Of a stretch of DNA of 64,000 nt, positions 22,238-29,572 are shown one piece after another. The stretch is from Ideonella paludis. GTDB taxonomy: Bacteria; Pseudomonadota; Gammaproteobacteria; Burkholderiales; Burkholderiaceae_C. How positions within the stretch are numbered: the stretch's first letter is position 1; each line of letters opens with the position of its first letter. The DNA lies in the NCBI RefSeq assembly GCF_018069865.1, contig NZ_JAGQDG010000002.1, positions 558,001 to 622,000 of the forward strand, in the 5' to 3' direction. A program made the translations under genes and the position numbers. The notes under the pieces are model-generated. The model saw only the letters and a program-made list of their open reading frames with translations, was not told where the DNA came from and searched no databases.

Positions 22238-22585
22238 TCACTTGGAAAGCGACACATACCCCGGCACAGGTGCACCGCCATAAGTGCCCAAGTTCGAGCA
22301 AGAAATGCCATCTGGGACGCCCGAGTAATAAACAATGACCTCTCTGTCGGCAACCGTCGCCGCACTGAGTTGTGAATACCAGTTCTTGCAAACGCCAACA
22401 GGAATGCCTGCCCTAGGAGTCTCCACATTGCAAATGGTTGTCCAATCTCCCCGCCATGACGAAGTTATCATGAGTTCGCCACTGGAGTAAGTCAATACCC
22501 GGGAAACCTTACCTTGGCACCATAAGTCAGCAGCGCCAGCATTAAAACCAGCTAGCAACAACGCAATTGAAAGATATTTTTTCAT
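22238..22585 (-). CDS. Small secreted cysteine-containing protein (family copy B)
   Basis: 115 residues with a signal peptide (MKKYLSIALLLAGFNAGA-A). The mature start LWCQGKVSRVLTYSSGELMI is followed by TTICNVE, a third cysteine (GVCKNWYSQLSAATV), REVIVYYSG and a last cysteine in ISCSNLGTY. This is the clearest member of the family pattern (C-x-G-x-V first strand, central Cys, helix, VxVYY strand, late Cys). Similar 110-residue proteins are common and unannotated in proteobacteria, as I recall them. Function unknown; a small beta-barrel is plausible. Confidence 0.75.
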   Translation of the reverse strand: MKKYLSIALLLAGFNAGAADLWCQGKVSRVLTYSSGELMITSSWRGDWTTICNVETPRAGIPVGVCKNWYSQLSAATVADREVIVYYSGVPDGISCSNLGTYGGAPVPGYVSLSK

Positions 22586-22632
22586 AGAGATTTCTCAGAA
22601 TCCATTTCAATTCATTGATTAATGGCAAACGT

Positions 22633-22974
22633 CTACCACAAAGCCTCCCCCAACACCATCTCCCCGACGGTGCATTGAGGATCGGTGAGATACAGCCGGA
22701 CAGAAGTGCCTGAATTCATGGCCAGCAGCAAATTGGCATGCATGGCTTTCAGGCCAGGGTGGCTGGGGTAAATGGAAGCATAGCGGGCGCCATAGCCGCT
22801 TTGAGAAGTGCAGCCACTGAGTGCGGGCTCAACCGCCACGTTGATGCCACCCGACGACACTACCACCACTGACTTGACCTTAACCTCTTGGGTCCAGCCG
22901 GCTTGCGCCAGCGGCAGATAAGCCAGCGCCACACCAGCCGCAGCCAAAGTGTTCTTCAAGATTCGCTTGTTCAT
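22633..22974 (-). CDS. Small secreted cysteine-containing protein (family copy C)
   Basis: 113 residues from the ATG at 22974, which has AAGGAG five bases upstream. A GTG two codons earlier also opens the frame but lies on top of that site. Signal peptide NKRILKNTLAAAGVALAYLPLAQA. The mature pattern is VKVKSVVVVSSGGINVAV, SGCTSQSGYG, a helix-like LKAMHANLLLAMNSGTSV, then VRLYLTDPQCTVGE. Its ribosome-binding site directly abuts the stop codon of the transposase-like gene, so it is probably cotranscribed with it. Function unknown. Confidence 0.72.
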   Translation of the reverse strand: MNKRILKNTLAAAGVALAYLPLAQAGWTQEVKVKSVVVVSSGGINVAVEPALSGCTSQSGYGARYASIYPSHPGLKAMHANLLLAMNSGTSVRLYLTDPQCTVGEMVLGEALW

Positions 22975-22983
22975 GTTCACTCC

Positions 22984-23880
22984 TTAATGAGGCACCGATG
23001 ATGGATGAGTGTTTTTGCTGTCAGCTTCTGCCTTGGCAATGAGCTGGCTGACGCGGGCCACGCTGAGCCCCAGCTCTTTGGCCAGTGCGGTCATGGTCAG
23101 GCCGCTGGATACATGCGCGCGCCACAGGGCTTCTTCCCTGCTGGGGCAAACCGCCAACCAATCGGCCAGCGTGCGCGCCGACTGCCTTTGCACCCGGGGC
23201 ACACTGCTATTGCGCAGCGCGCTAGGGCTGCCTTGGGCTTGCATATGCGCCACAAAGCGGTCGTCGCCCAGGTAGATTTGTTTGTTCAGGCTGCGCTCCC
23301 ACAGCGGTGCATCGCGCCCCGCCGCCACCAACTCACCGTAGAGCGCCTGAGCCCGCTGCACTTCGTGCCCCATGGCTGGCTCTTGGCCCAACAAAAACGC
23401 CAACAAAGAGGCGGTATCCAGCCAGGCAGGCACCTCCCCCGAGCCTGTGTGCGCGCGATAGCTCGACCACGGCCAAGCCTCTGGCACCGGCACCATGCCG
23501 GCCCGAACCGGGTTTAACTCCACGTATCGACAGAATTCCATCAGATAAGTCTCTCTGTCCACCAAAATCGCCTTGAACCGCCCCTGGAACACATGGCCCA
23601 CCTTATGGTGACGCCGGTTAAAGGCCTGCGAATACACACCGTTGATATGCCGCATCAGCAATGACAGGTTGGCTTGCTGCGTCTGGAGCACGAAATGGTA
23701 GTGGTTACTCATCAAGCAATAAGCCAACACACTCGCGTCAAACCGCTCAGTCGCCTGCGCAACAACATCTAACAAGCAAGCTCTATCGTGATCGTCTTCA
23801 AAAATGTCCTCACGCCTATCCCCGCGCGCTGTGACGTGATAAAGCGCGCCTGGGAATTCAATGCGCAAAGGGCGTGACAT
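22984..23880 (-). CDS. REP-associated tyrosine transposase (RAYT/Y1_Tnp family)
   Basis: A 298-residue single-strand transposase-like protein. The Y1/HUH features are MSRPLRIEFPGALYHVTARGDRREDIFEDD at the N-terminus, the HYH pair at 60-62 in CLMSNHYHFVLQT, and the nucleophile-type Y83 in NGVYSQAFNRRH. A C-terminal helix-turn-helix (MTALAKELGLSVARVSQLIAKAE) is common in longer RAYTs. Such proteins mobilise or tend short palindromic repeats rather than themselves. The gene appears intact. No terminal inverted repeats are evident at its own ends; repeats of the GACCTGACCCCG type lie 0.9 kb away. Confidence 0.9.
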   Translation of the reverse strand: MSRPLRIEFPGALYHVTARGDRREDIFEDDHDRACLLDVVAQATERFDASVLAYCLMSNHYHFVLQTQQANLSLLMRHINGVYSQAFNRRHHKVGHVFQGRFKAILVDRETYLMEFCRYVELNPVRAGMVPVPEAWPWSSYRAHTGSGEVPAWLDTASLLAFLLGQEPAMGHEVQRAQALYGELVAAGRDAPLWERSLNKQIYLGDDRFVAHMQAQGSPSALRNSSVPRVQRQSARTLADWLAVCPSREEALWRAHVSSGLTMTALAKELGLSVARVSQLIAKAEADSKNTHPSSVPH

Positions 23881-23983
23881 TGATCGATCTCGCGCTCAGC
23901 CTCGATTAAACGATTGAAAACTACTCGACTTAGGAATTCAATTCATCGCCCTGGCACACGAAATCATGTTTCGTCATTGCATC

Positions 23984-24331
23984 TTAAAAGGGGCCACCCA
24001 TTCCAATGTTGACGATCCTTGGGTACCTACTCCCCCAAGCTGTAAAGCAATCAACCGCATAGATCTGAATACTCTTTCCCGTGGCCATCGATTGCATCAC
24101 CGTCGCCATCACGTACTTAAAATGTGGCTCAGAGACAGAAATAATCGCTGAAGTCTTAACATCACAACCATTAGCAGTATCGAAAGGCTGTGTTGGTGTC
24201 ACCACCAAATAGGACGAATTTTCCAACCAATAAGTCTTGATCAGTCTTTCACCAAGAAAGGCTTGCTCGGCCTGCGATGCTTGACACACGGTAGCAAAGA
24301 GAATAGTAAACCAGAATCTCTTTAGATTCAT
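23984..24331 (-). CDS. Small secreted cysteine-containing protein (family copy D)
   Basis: 115 residues with a signal peptide (MNLKRFWFTILFATVCQASQA-E). The mature part has GERLIKTYWLENSSYLVV, a cysteine in NGCDVKTSAI, helix-like YVMATVMQSMATGKSI, strand IQIYAV and a cysteine in VDCFTAWGSRYPRIVNIGM. The ending resembles copy I (YAKTCQQWGNSYDLNYVCVG). It is notably AT-rich compared with the surrounding core genome, suggesting acquisition. Function unknown. Confidence 0.7.
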   Translation of the reverse strand: MNLKRFWFTILFATVCQASQAEQAFLGERLIKTYWLENSSYLVVTPTQPFDTANGCDVKTSAIISVSEPHFKYVMATVMQSMATGKSIQIYAVDCFTAWGSRYPRIVNIGMGGPF

Positions 24332-24410
24332 ACATCAACCACCTTTTCAAATAAATTTTTTAACAAACAATCATCACGCACCTAGTAAAAAATCTCGCTG
24401 AAGTGCTACG

Positions 24411-24746
24411 CTACTCCATGACGACAAAATACCCATTCAGCGCTCGATTGTGGTCCCAGCCGTCCACGCACTTTGTCACGTCACTTGGTGCCCAATAAAT
24501 ATAAACCGGCTTTGCACCAGCCAATGCCATTAACGCGGCAGCCTCATCAGACTTGCTGGGCAACCCAATCCAATTCGTCACCGTGCCGTCTGCCAACTTC
24601 ACGCGCATGGACAGCGCACCCATGTTGTGCCATTTATAGACTTGAGTGACCTTCCCAGAGCAATCTACCGCTGCGCGAGCGGAAACCGGCGGCAGCAAGA
24701 GACCCACCAAAACGAAAAGAACCGCGACTATCTTTTGAACAGACAT
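24411..24746 (-). CDS. Small secreted cysteine-containing protein (family copy E)
   Basis: 111 residues with a clear signal peptide (MSVQKIVAVLFVLVGLLLPPVSARA-A). The mature protein starts VDCSGKVTQVYKWHNMGALSMRV, nearly the same opening as copy H (VDCTGAVTNLSLQLNAQGTVTL). It continues through EAAALMALAGAKPVYIYWAPSD to a cysteine in VTKCVDGWDHNRALNGYFVV. The central cysteine of other copies is replaced (TNWIGLPS). Function unknown. Confidence 0.7.
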   Translation of the reverse strand: MSVQKIVAVLFVLVGLLLPPVSARAAVDCSGKVTQVYKWHNMGALSMRVKLADGTVTNWIGLPSKSDEAAALMALAGAKPVYIYWAPSDVTKCVDGWDHNRALNGYFVVME

Positions 24747-24796
24747 GATCTGAGCACTCCTATTGACCTGACCTCGATTTTCGCTTGCCGGACTTA

Positions 24797-24823
24797 GGGG
24801 TTTAAATTAAAGACCTGACCCCG
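24797..24823 (+). repeat. 27-bp repeat, copy 1
   Basis: Begins GGGGTTTAAATTAAAG and ends ACCTGACCCCG. Its ends GGGGT and ACCCC are complementary, and TTTAAA is a small palindrome. Identical to copy 2 at 24998-25024 and near-identical to the copies at 40601 and 40767. Repeats of this type are, to my recollection, often seen near RAYT genes; one lies 0.9 kb away. Confidence 0.85.
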
Positions 24824-24997
24824 TCTTCGCACGAGCGGTGGCGCGTGAGTACACGGCCAGCGCGCGACCAACCACGGCCCATGGGGGCCGCAGCGTTCAA
24901 ACGCCCGCCGCCGCCATGGCTGAGTGGTTGATGGGAGTGGTGGCTCACTGGATGGATGTCCTGGTGGATTGGGGAAGTGGTGAGAACGAGGCGATCA

Positions 24998-25024
24998 GGG
25001 GTTTAAATTAAAGACCTGACCCCG
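24998..25024 (+). repeat. 27-bp repeat, copy 2
   Basis: Identical to the copy at 24797-24823, same orientation. It is followed by an AT-rich run of CCGATTTTT-like words and then, 46 bp on, the 3' end of the Imm50-like immunity gene. Confidence 0.85.
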
Positions 25025-25070
25025 GTTTTTCGCTCCGATTTTTCGACCCCGATTTTTCCGATTTCCCGCT

Positions 25071-25499
25071 TCACAATGTAATCGGCAGGTCTTCTGAATC
25101 TTGAAGCGAAAACGGGGCAAACCTCACATTGAAAAATGCAAATTCAAGAGTAACACATAGATCTTCAGCTTTTACTTCGAAAAATTTCGACTCCTGGACC
25201 CAGGATCGAATCTGGCAATATTGGGCATGATACTGCTCTCCGAAATTAGCAGCAACAGAAATTTTCCGTACTCCACTAAACTCCAAAATTATTTGAATGG
25301 CGTCATGATTTTTAATGAACCACTTCATGGGCGCTTCTGGCGGTAGAGTTTTTTTAATTAGAAACATGGAGACATTTCCATTCTGTTCCAACTGTATTCG
25401 ATCAAACAGCAACTCATCGAGGCGAGGTACACTACCCCCAAATATAGATGCGATCTTTTCAACGCAACTTGACGTATTTAGCCAATTCGAAATATTCAT
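25071..25499 (-). CDS. Putative immunity protein, Imm50-like
   Basis: 142 residues, no signal peptide, so cytoplasmic. Its ATG overlaps the RHS stop by 4 bp (ATGA), the classical toxin-immunity arrangement. The sequence DELLFDRIQLEQNGNVSMFLI, MKWFIKNHDAIQIILEFSGVRKISVAANFGEQYHAQYCQI and FFEVKAEDLCVTLEFAFFNVRFAPF follows the all-beta Imm50 pattern (short Trp-containing strand, then LEFSGV-x-x-I/L). It is AT-rich relative to neighbours. Presumed role: neutralise the C-terminal toxin of the adjoining RHS protein. Family assignment is from pattern memory. Confidence 0.7.
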   Translation of the reverse strand: MNISNWLNTSSCVEKIASIFGGSVPRLDELLFDRIQLEQNGNVSMFLIKKTLPPEAPMKWFIKNHDAIQIILEFSGVRKISVAANFGEQYHAQYCQIRSWVQESKFFEVKAEDLCVTLEFAFFNVRFAPFSLQDSEDLPITL

Positions 25500-28400
25500 T
25501 CCCCGGCACCCCTTGGAGTCAATTTTCCACCTGGTCCAACATAATAATACCTATAGAACCTGTTGATCGTTGGAACAGACTGGAAGTTATAATGAGGCTT
25601 TACACCTGGTACTTTTACTCGCTCAACCTTCCCATCAGGAAGGTCAACTTCTTTCATAACGTTGAAATGTCCTTTTTCAACGAACCGCCCATTCACCATA
25701 TGCCCTGCGGCATGATCAGTAACAACAATTCTTCCATTTGCAGTTTCAAATTTATACTCAAGAACTCGAACTGGTGTCCCGTCCGCCCGAACTAGCGGAC
25801 GACGAACAGAGCCATCCTCACCCTTGTCATACAGTTGAACCTCACGAACCTGCGACATCGAATCTCGCCAACTTACACCAGCATCTGAGAGTGCTGCACG
25901 CAGAGCAACGGTGCGACTTTGAAAGTCAGCCGAAGAGTCAGCGCTCGTCGCCTGATTCAACAAATACCCCAACCCCGCCTGCAATGCCCCGTTAGCAAAC
26001 TTGCCACCACCAATAACAGATACCGTTCCCCCCGCCAATGCAGTTGCCGCGAATCCCAGTATCTTCTCCGAAGCAGGGATATTGACCTCAATGGCGTGAC
26101 TGGTCAGCTTTCCTGCAGCCGCAGCCATCGCCGAAGGGCCGCAGTTTCCTCCGGATGCCTCGCCCATAACGCAGCCTACCAGCGCATGAGCAAGCATGGC
26201 CTGTCCAATAGGCAAATCCGCCGCGCCAATGGCCCCAAACGCTCCGGCACTGACAGCACCCAAGATAGCCCCTTCCGCCCCACCGGTCGCACCGCCCACT
26301 ATGAAGCCTGCGGCAACATTGGCTCCAGTGCCAGCGATGGCACCTGAAGTACCCACCTCAATCAAGCCCGGCCCACCATAGTTAGCCCCCTGGGTTCCTA
26401 AACCCCAAGTCACCAAGACGGTGCCAACCATCTTCCAATACTTGTTCCCCTCGCTAATCATCGCAGCACCCGCCACGACGGCGATGACCTTCCAGGCAAT
26501 GATCGGCAAAAACTCCCCACTCGGGTCCGTCAACATCAGCGGCCGATTGACCACATACGAATACCGATTGAAATGCTGCAAATCATTCGGATCTGAGACG
26601 TAGGGATCCGTACTCAAAAACCTCCCCAACACCGGGTCATAGATCCGCCCATTCATATGGACGTAGCCAATTTCATCCAGATGCTCGTGCCCCGTAAACC
26701 CACGGTCACCATGCGCCGGGTTCACGCCGTCCACCAAGCGCCCGGTGTCTTGCAAGCGCCGGCCCCAGGGGTCAAACGCCATCTTCTCAATGACATTGCC
26801 GTCTCTATCGCTGATGGCCACGATGGAGCCCAGCGCGTCTTTGTGCCAGTAGTTCACCAAATTGGCATCCGCCGCAGCGGTGGAGAGGCTGCCGTTGAGT
26901 GCGCCGGTGTTCAGGTCACTGGTGACGGGGGTGAGCGTCTTGACCACTGCCACCACCGCCCCGCCCACGCTGATGTAGTGCCGGTTTTCGTTGCGGGTGC
27001 GGCTGCCGCCCACCGTGATGACCTCACGCTCAAAACCTAAACCACCTTGGTTGTCCGGGTGCAGCAAATGCAGTGTGCGCACCGTGGAGCCGTTGGTGAT
27101 GACCTCTTCCACCCGCTTGTAAGACTCGTCGTACTTGAAGGCCACGCTGCGGCCTTGATAGGCCATGGTGGCGGGCTGGTTGAAGGCCGTCCAGGTGTGG
27201 CTGCGCACCTGTGCGCCGGTGGTGCTTTCCAGCGCCCCGTTGGCGTCATACACATAGTTGGTGCCATTCACGGCTTGCACGGCATGGGGGGCCAGGGCGC
27301 TGTTGCCGCTGGCGTTGTAGGTGTAGGCCCCTGCATCGCTCTTGTAGAGGATGTTGCCGATGGCGTTGTATTGCACTTCTACCGTGCGGGCTGCCGACGC
27401 ATCCGCCGTGGAGGCCATGGTGAAGTTGGTCAGGCGGCTGAGCTTGTCGTGGACAAAGTTTTCGGTGGTGCCCATCAAAGAGTTTTGGCGCATCACCACA
27501 TTGCCGGCTTCGTCAAAGCGGTAGTTGTGGTTCAGGGCGCCCACGCCGCTTTGGTTGGCCGCTGTGAGTGCAAAGGCTTTGCCAGAGATGGGGTCGAACT
27601 TGTCGTCTTGGGTGACCCACTGGGCGTCTGTGCCCGTGTCTTTGCCCAGGTGGGCTTTTTGCAGCTGGCCCCGGGCGTTGAACACTTCGGCCGCAGGCAC
27701 GGTGTCTATGCGCCAGAAGTGGCGCGAGGTGGTACTGACCGTGGTGCTGTCAAACACCCGCTCCAGCACGCCGGGCAGGCGGCTGCCGGTGGATGCGCTA
27801 TAGCCATAGCCCACGGTAAAGCCGGTGGGGTATTTTTGGGTGGCCAGGCGGCCCAGGGTGTCGTAGGTGCTTTCAGACACCCAGGTGCGGTCGGCCAGAT
27901 TGACGGTGGCCTTGGTACCACGGCCCAGGGTATCGTAAGCCAGAGTTTGGCTCGTGATCTCCTTGCTGGTGCTGGTATTGCCCGCGATGGTTTGGCACAG
28001 CTTGGGCAGGCCCTTAGCGCAAAGGAGACCGGCCTTGTCTCTGTTGTAGTACCACTCACCGTTTTGGGTGGGGTTTTTCTTCTTGATCAAACGACCAATG
28101 CGGTCGTATTCGAGTGTGGTTTCTTGGCCTTTGCCGTCCTTTTGTTTAACCAGCTCACCCAAGGCGTTGTAGGTGTATTGCCATTGGCCCTGGTTGGGGT
28201 CCTTCATGGCCACTTTGAAGCGGGCCGTGCCTGGGGTGTAGGTGATGGTGCTGGTGTTACCCAGTGGGTCCAGCGTCTGGACCAAGTTGCCCACGGCGTC
28301 GTAGGCGTTGTTGAGGGTGGCACCGTAGGCGTCTACCGTTTGGGCGATCTGGCCATTGCCGTATTTGTGGGCTATGGAGGTCCGCCACTCGCCGTTAGGG

Positions 28401-29554
28401 CCAGGGGTAGTGGACTTGCTGCTCAGGCCCATGTACTCCGTTGTGCCTGCCAGCTCTTTGGCGGCCTCACCGGCACCGGCGCGGAAGAATTGGCGGCTCT
28501 CGGTGGGGCGGTGCACCAGGTCGCGCTTGGCGGCCCATTGGCGCAGCTCGGCGGGCGGGGCTTGGAACTGCCCGGCGGCGTTGCGGCCATAAAAGCCAGA
28601 CCAGCTGGACGCGGCTTGGCCCAGGCGGTCATAGACCGTCAGGCTCATGGTCCATTGCTTGTCGTAGGCTTCGCTTTCTTTGGCGATCTCGCGGTGCAGG
28701 GCGTCGTAGTGAACCCGGCTGCGCGCACCGATGATGTTGCCTGTGCTGTCTTTGGGGACGGTCTCGATGTAGTAGGCCGACACCGCAGTGGCGGTGGTGG
28801 TGCTGGTGGGCTCGCCATCGCTGGTGAACAGCATTTTGGAGGCAACGGCGACTTCAACGGTGTGCGTGTGCTTGAGGCAGGCAGCAAGCTCAGCACCCGT
28901 GGCTGCAAGGGGCCCAGTGCAGTAGACCCGCTTTTGCTCGGTGCTGGTGAAGGTCAGCGTGTTGTCGCCATTGCGCCCCACGGGGGTGAAGACGCGGCTG
29001 ACGCGGCCCAGGGCGTCGAGTTCGGTTTTGCTGACAATGTTGTAGACCGAGCTGTCCAGGGCCACGACGGTTTGGGTCAGCGGCACGCCGTAGGCCGGGT
29101 GGTAGGACGCCGTGGTCTGGCTCAACTCAGGTTGAAAGCCGTCTTTGCCTGCATTGGGGACACCGGTTTGGACTTTGGTCAAAAACGTGCCATCTGCCAC
29201 CGTGGGCAATGCGCCTACGCTGGCGTGTTTGGTGAAGTCGTTGAGCGTAAGTCTGTCTGCAAAGGCCACAGCCGGATCGGTACTGTTGCCGCAGTACTGC
29301 ACCAGCACACTCTTCTTATTCCCCTGGCCGTCGTAGGTAAACGTCGTCTTGGCACAGTGCGTGCCGCCCGGGTCCACGGTTTCTGTCAGCACCTGGCCGT
29401 TGTTCGGGTCGTAGGTGTAGGCGACCGAGCGGCTGATGGGTTGCGCTTGGGCCAGCGCTGATGAAAGGGCGAGGCTCAGACCTGCAGCAGCAGCCAAGCT
29501 CTGGCGCAGCACAGCCACCGCCCACTGGGGCATTGCACTATGAATGTGTGTCAT
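25496..29554 (-). CDS. Sec-exported RHS-repeat protein with C-terminal toxin (module 1)
   Basis: 1352 residues from the ATG at 29554; a TTG at 29572 also opens the frame. A signal peptide (WAVAVLRQSLAAAAGLSLALSSALA-QA) is followed by about 900 residues of YD/RHS repeats (e.g. YDALGRVSRV, YNALGELVKQKDGKGQETTLEYDRIGRL). The conserved core GFTGHEHLDEIGYVHMNGRIYDPVLGRFLS...DPSG ends near 26520. Beyond it lie a hydrophobic Gly/Ala pre-toxin region with GGTVSVIGGGKFANGA and a toxin tail of about 155 residues with DHAAGH, KGHFNV and HYNF. The repeated His-x-Asn pairs suggest a nuclease, unproven. It resembles TcC of Tc toxins without TcA. It follows the FG-GAP gene directly and overlaps the immunity gene by 4 bp. 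Confidence 0.9.
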   Translation of the reverse strand: MTHIHSAMPQWAVAVLRQSLAAAAGLSLALSSALAQAQPISRSVAYTYDPNNGQVLTETVDPGGTHCAKTTFTYDGQGNKKSVLVQYCGNSTDPAVAFADRLTLNDFTKHASVGALPTVADGTFLTKVQTGVPNAGKDGFQPELSQTTASYHPAYGVPLTQTVVALDSSVYNIVSKTELDALGRVSRVFTPVGRNGDNTLTFTSTEQKRVYCTGPLAATGAELAACLKHTHTVEVAVASKMLFTSDGEPTSTTTATAVSAYYIETVPKDSTGNIIGARSRVHYDALHREIAKESEAYDKQWTMSLTVYDRLGQAASSWSGFYGRNAAGQFQAPPAELRQWAAKRDLVHRPTESRQFFRAGAGEAAKELAGTTEYMGLSSKSTTPGPNGEWRTSIAHKYGNGQIAQTVDAYGATLNNAYDAVGNLVQTLDPLGNTSTITYTPGTARFKVAMKDPNQGQWQYTYNALGELVKQKDGKGQETTLEYDRIGRLIKKKNPTQNGEWYYNRDKAGLLCAKGLPKLCQTIAGNTSTSKEITSQTLAYDTLGRGTKATVNLADRTWVSESTYDTLGRLATQKYPTGFTVGYGYSASTGSRLPGVLERVFDSTTVSTTSRHFWRIDTVPAAEVFNARGQLQKAHLGKDTGTDAQWVTQDDKFDPISGKAFALTAANQSGVGALNHNYRFDEAGNVVMRQNSLMGTTENFVHDKLSRLTNFTMASTADASAARTVEVQYNAIGNILYKSDAGAYTYNASGNSALAPHAVQAVNGTNYVYDANGALESTTGAQVRSHTWTAFNQPATMAYQGRSVAFKYDESYKRVEEVITNGSTVRTLHLLHPDNQGGLGFEREVITVGGSRTRNENRHYISVGGAVVAVVKTLTPVTSDLNTGALNGSLSTAAADANLVNYWHKDALGSIVAISDRDGNVIEKMAFDPWGRRLQDTGRLVDGVNPAHGDRGFTGHEHLDEIGYVHMNGRIYDPVLGRFLSTDPYVSDPNDLQHFNRYSYVVNRPLMLTDPSGEFLPIIAWKVIAVVAGAAMISEGNKYWKMVGTVLVTWGLGTQGANYGGPGLIEVGTSGAIAGTGANVAAGFIVGGATGGAEGAILGAVSAGAFGAIGAADLPIGQAMLAHALVGCVMGEASGGNCGPSAMAAAAGKLTSHAIEVNIPASEKILGFAATALAGGTVSVIGGGKFANGALQAGLGYLLNQATSADSSADFQSRTVALRAALSDAGVSWRDSMSQVREVQLYDKGEDGSVRRPLVRADGTPVRVLEYKFETANGRIVVTDHAAGHMVNGRFVEKGHFNVMKEVDLPDGKVERVKVPGVKPHYNFQSVPTINRFYRYYYVGPGGKLTPRGAGE

Positions 29555-29572
29555 GACGGCGTGTCCAGACAA

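Larger units (their letters stand above)
24747..25070. other. Intergenic repeat region downstream of the first immunity gene
   Basis: No convincing gene. It holds two full direct copies of a 27-bp repeat (24797-24823 and 24998-25024) and a partial copy (GACCTGACCTCGATTTT near 24764-24780). A GC-rich 174-bp insert lies between the full copies. A 31-codon plus-strand frame (24916-25011, MAEWLMGVV...) ends inside the second copy but has no support as a gene. Confidence 0.6.

Noticed and set aside
24916-25011. 31-codon plus-strand frame MAEWLMGVV... ending in the second 27-bp repeat
   Set aside because: No ribosome-binding site, no recognisable family; stop supplied by the repeat. Probably chance in a GC-rich insert.
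27047-29461. 804-codon plus-strand frame opposite the RHS gene
   Set aside because: Gly/Val/Ala-rich shadow of the YD repeats; no start signals or domains.
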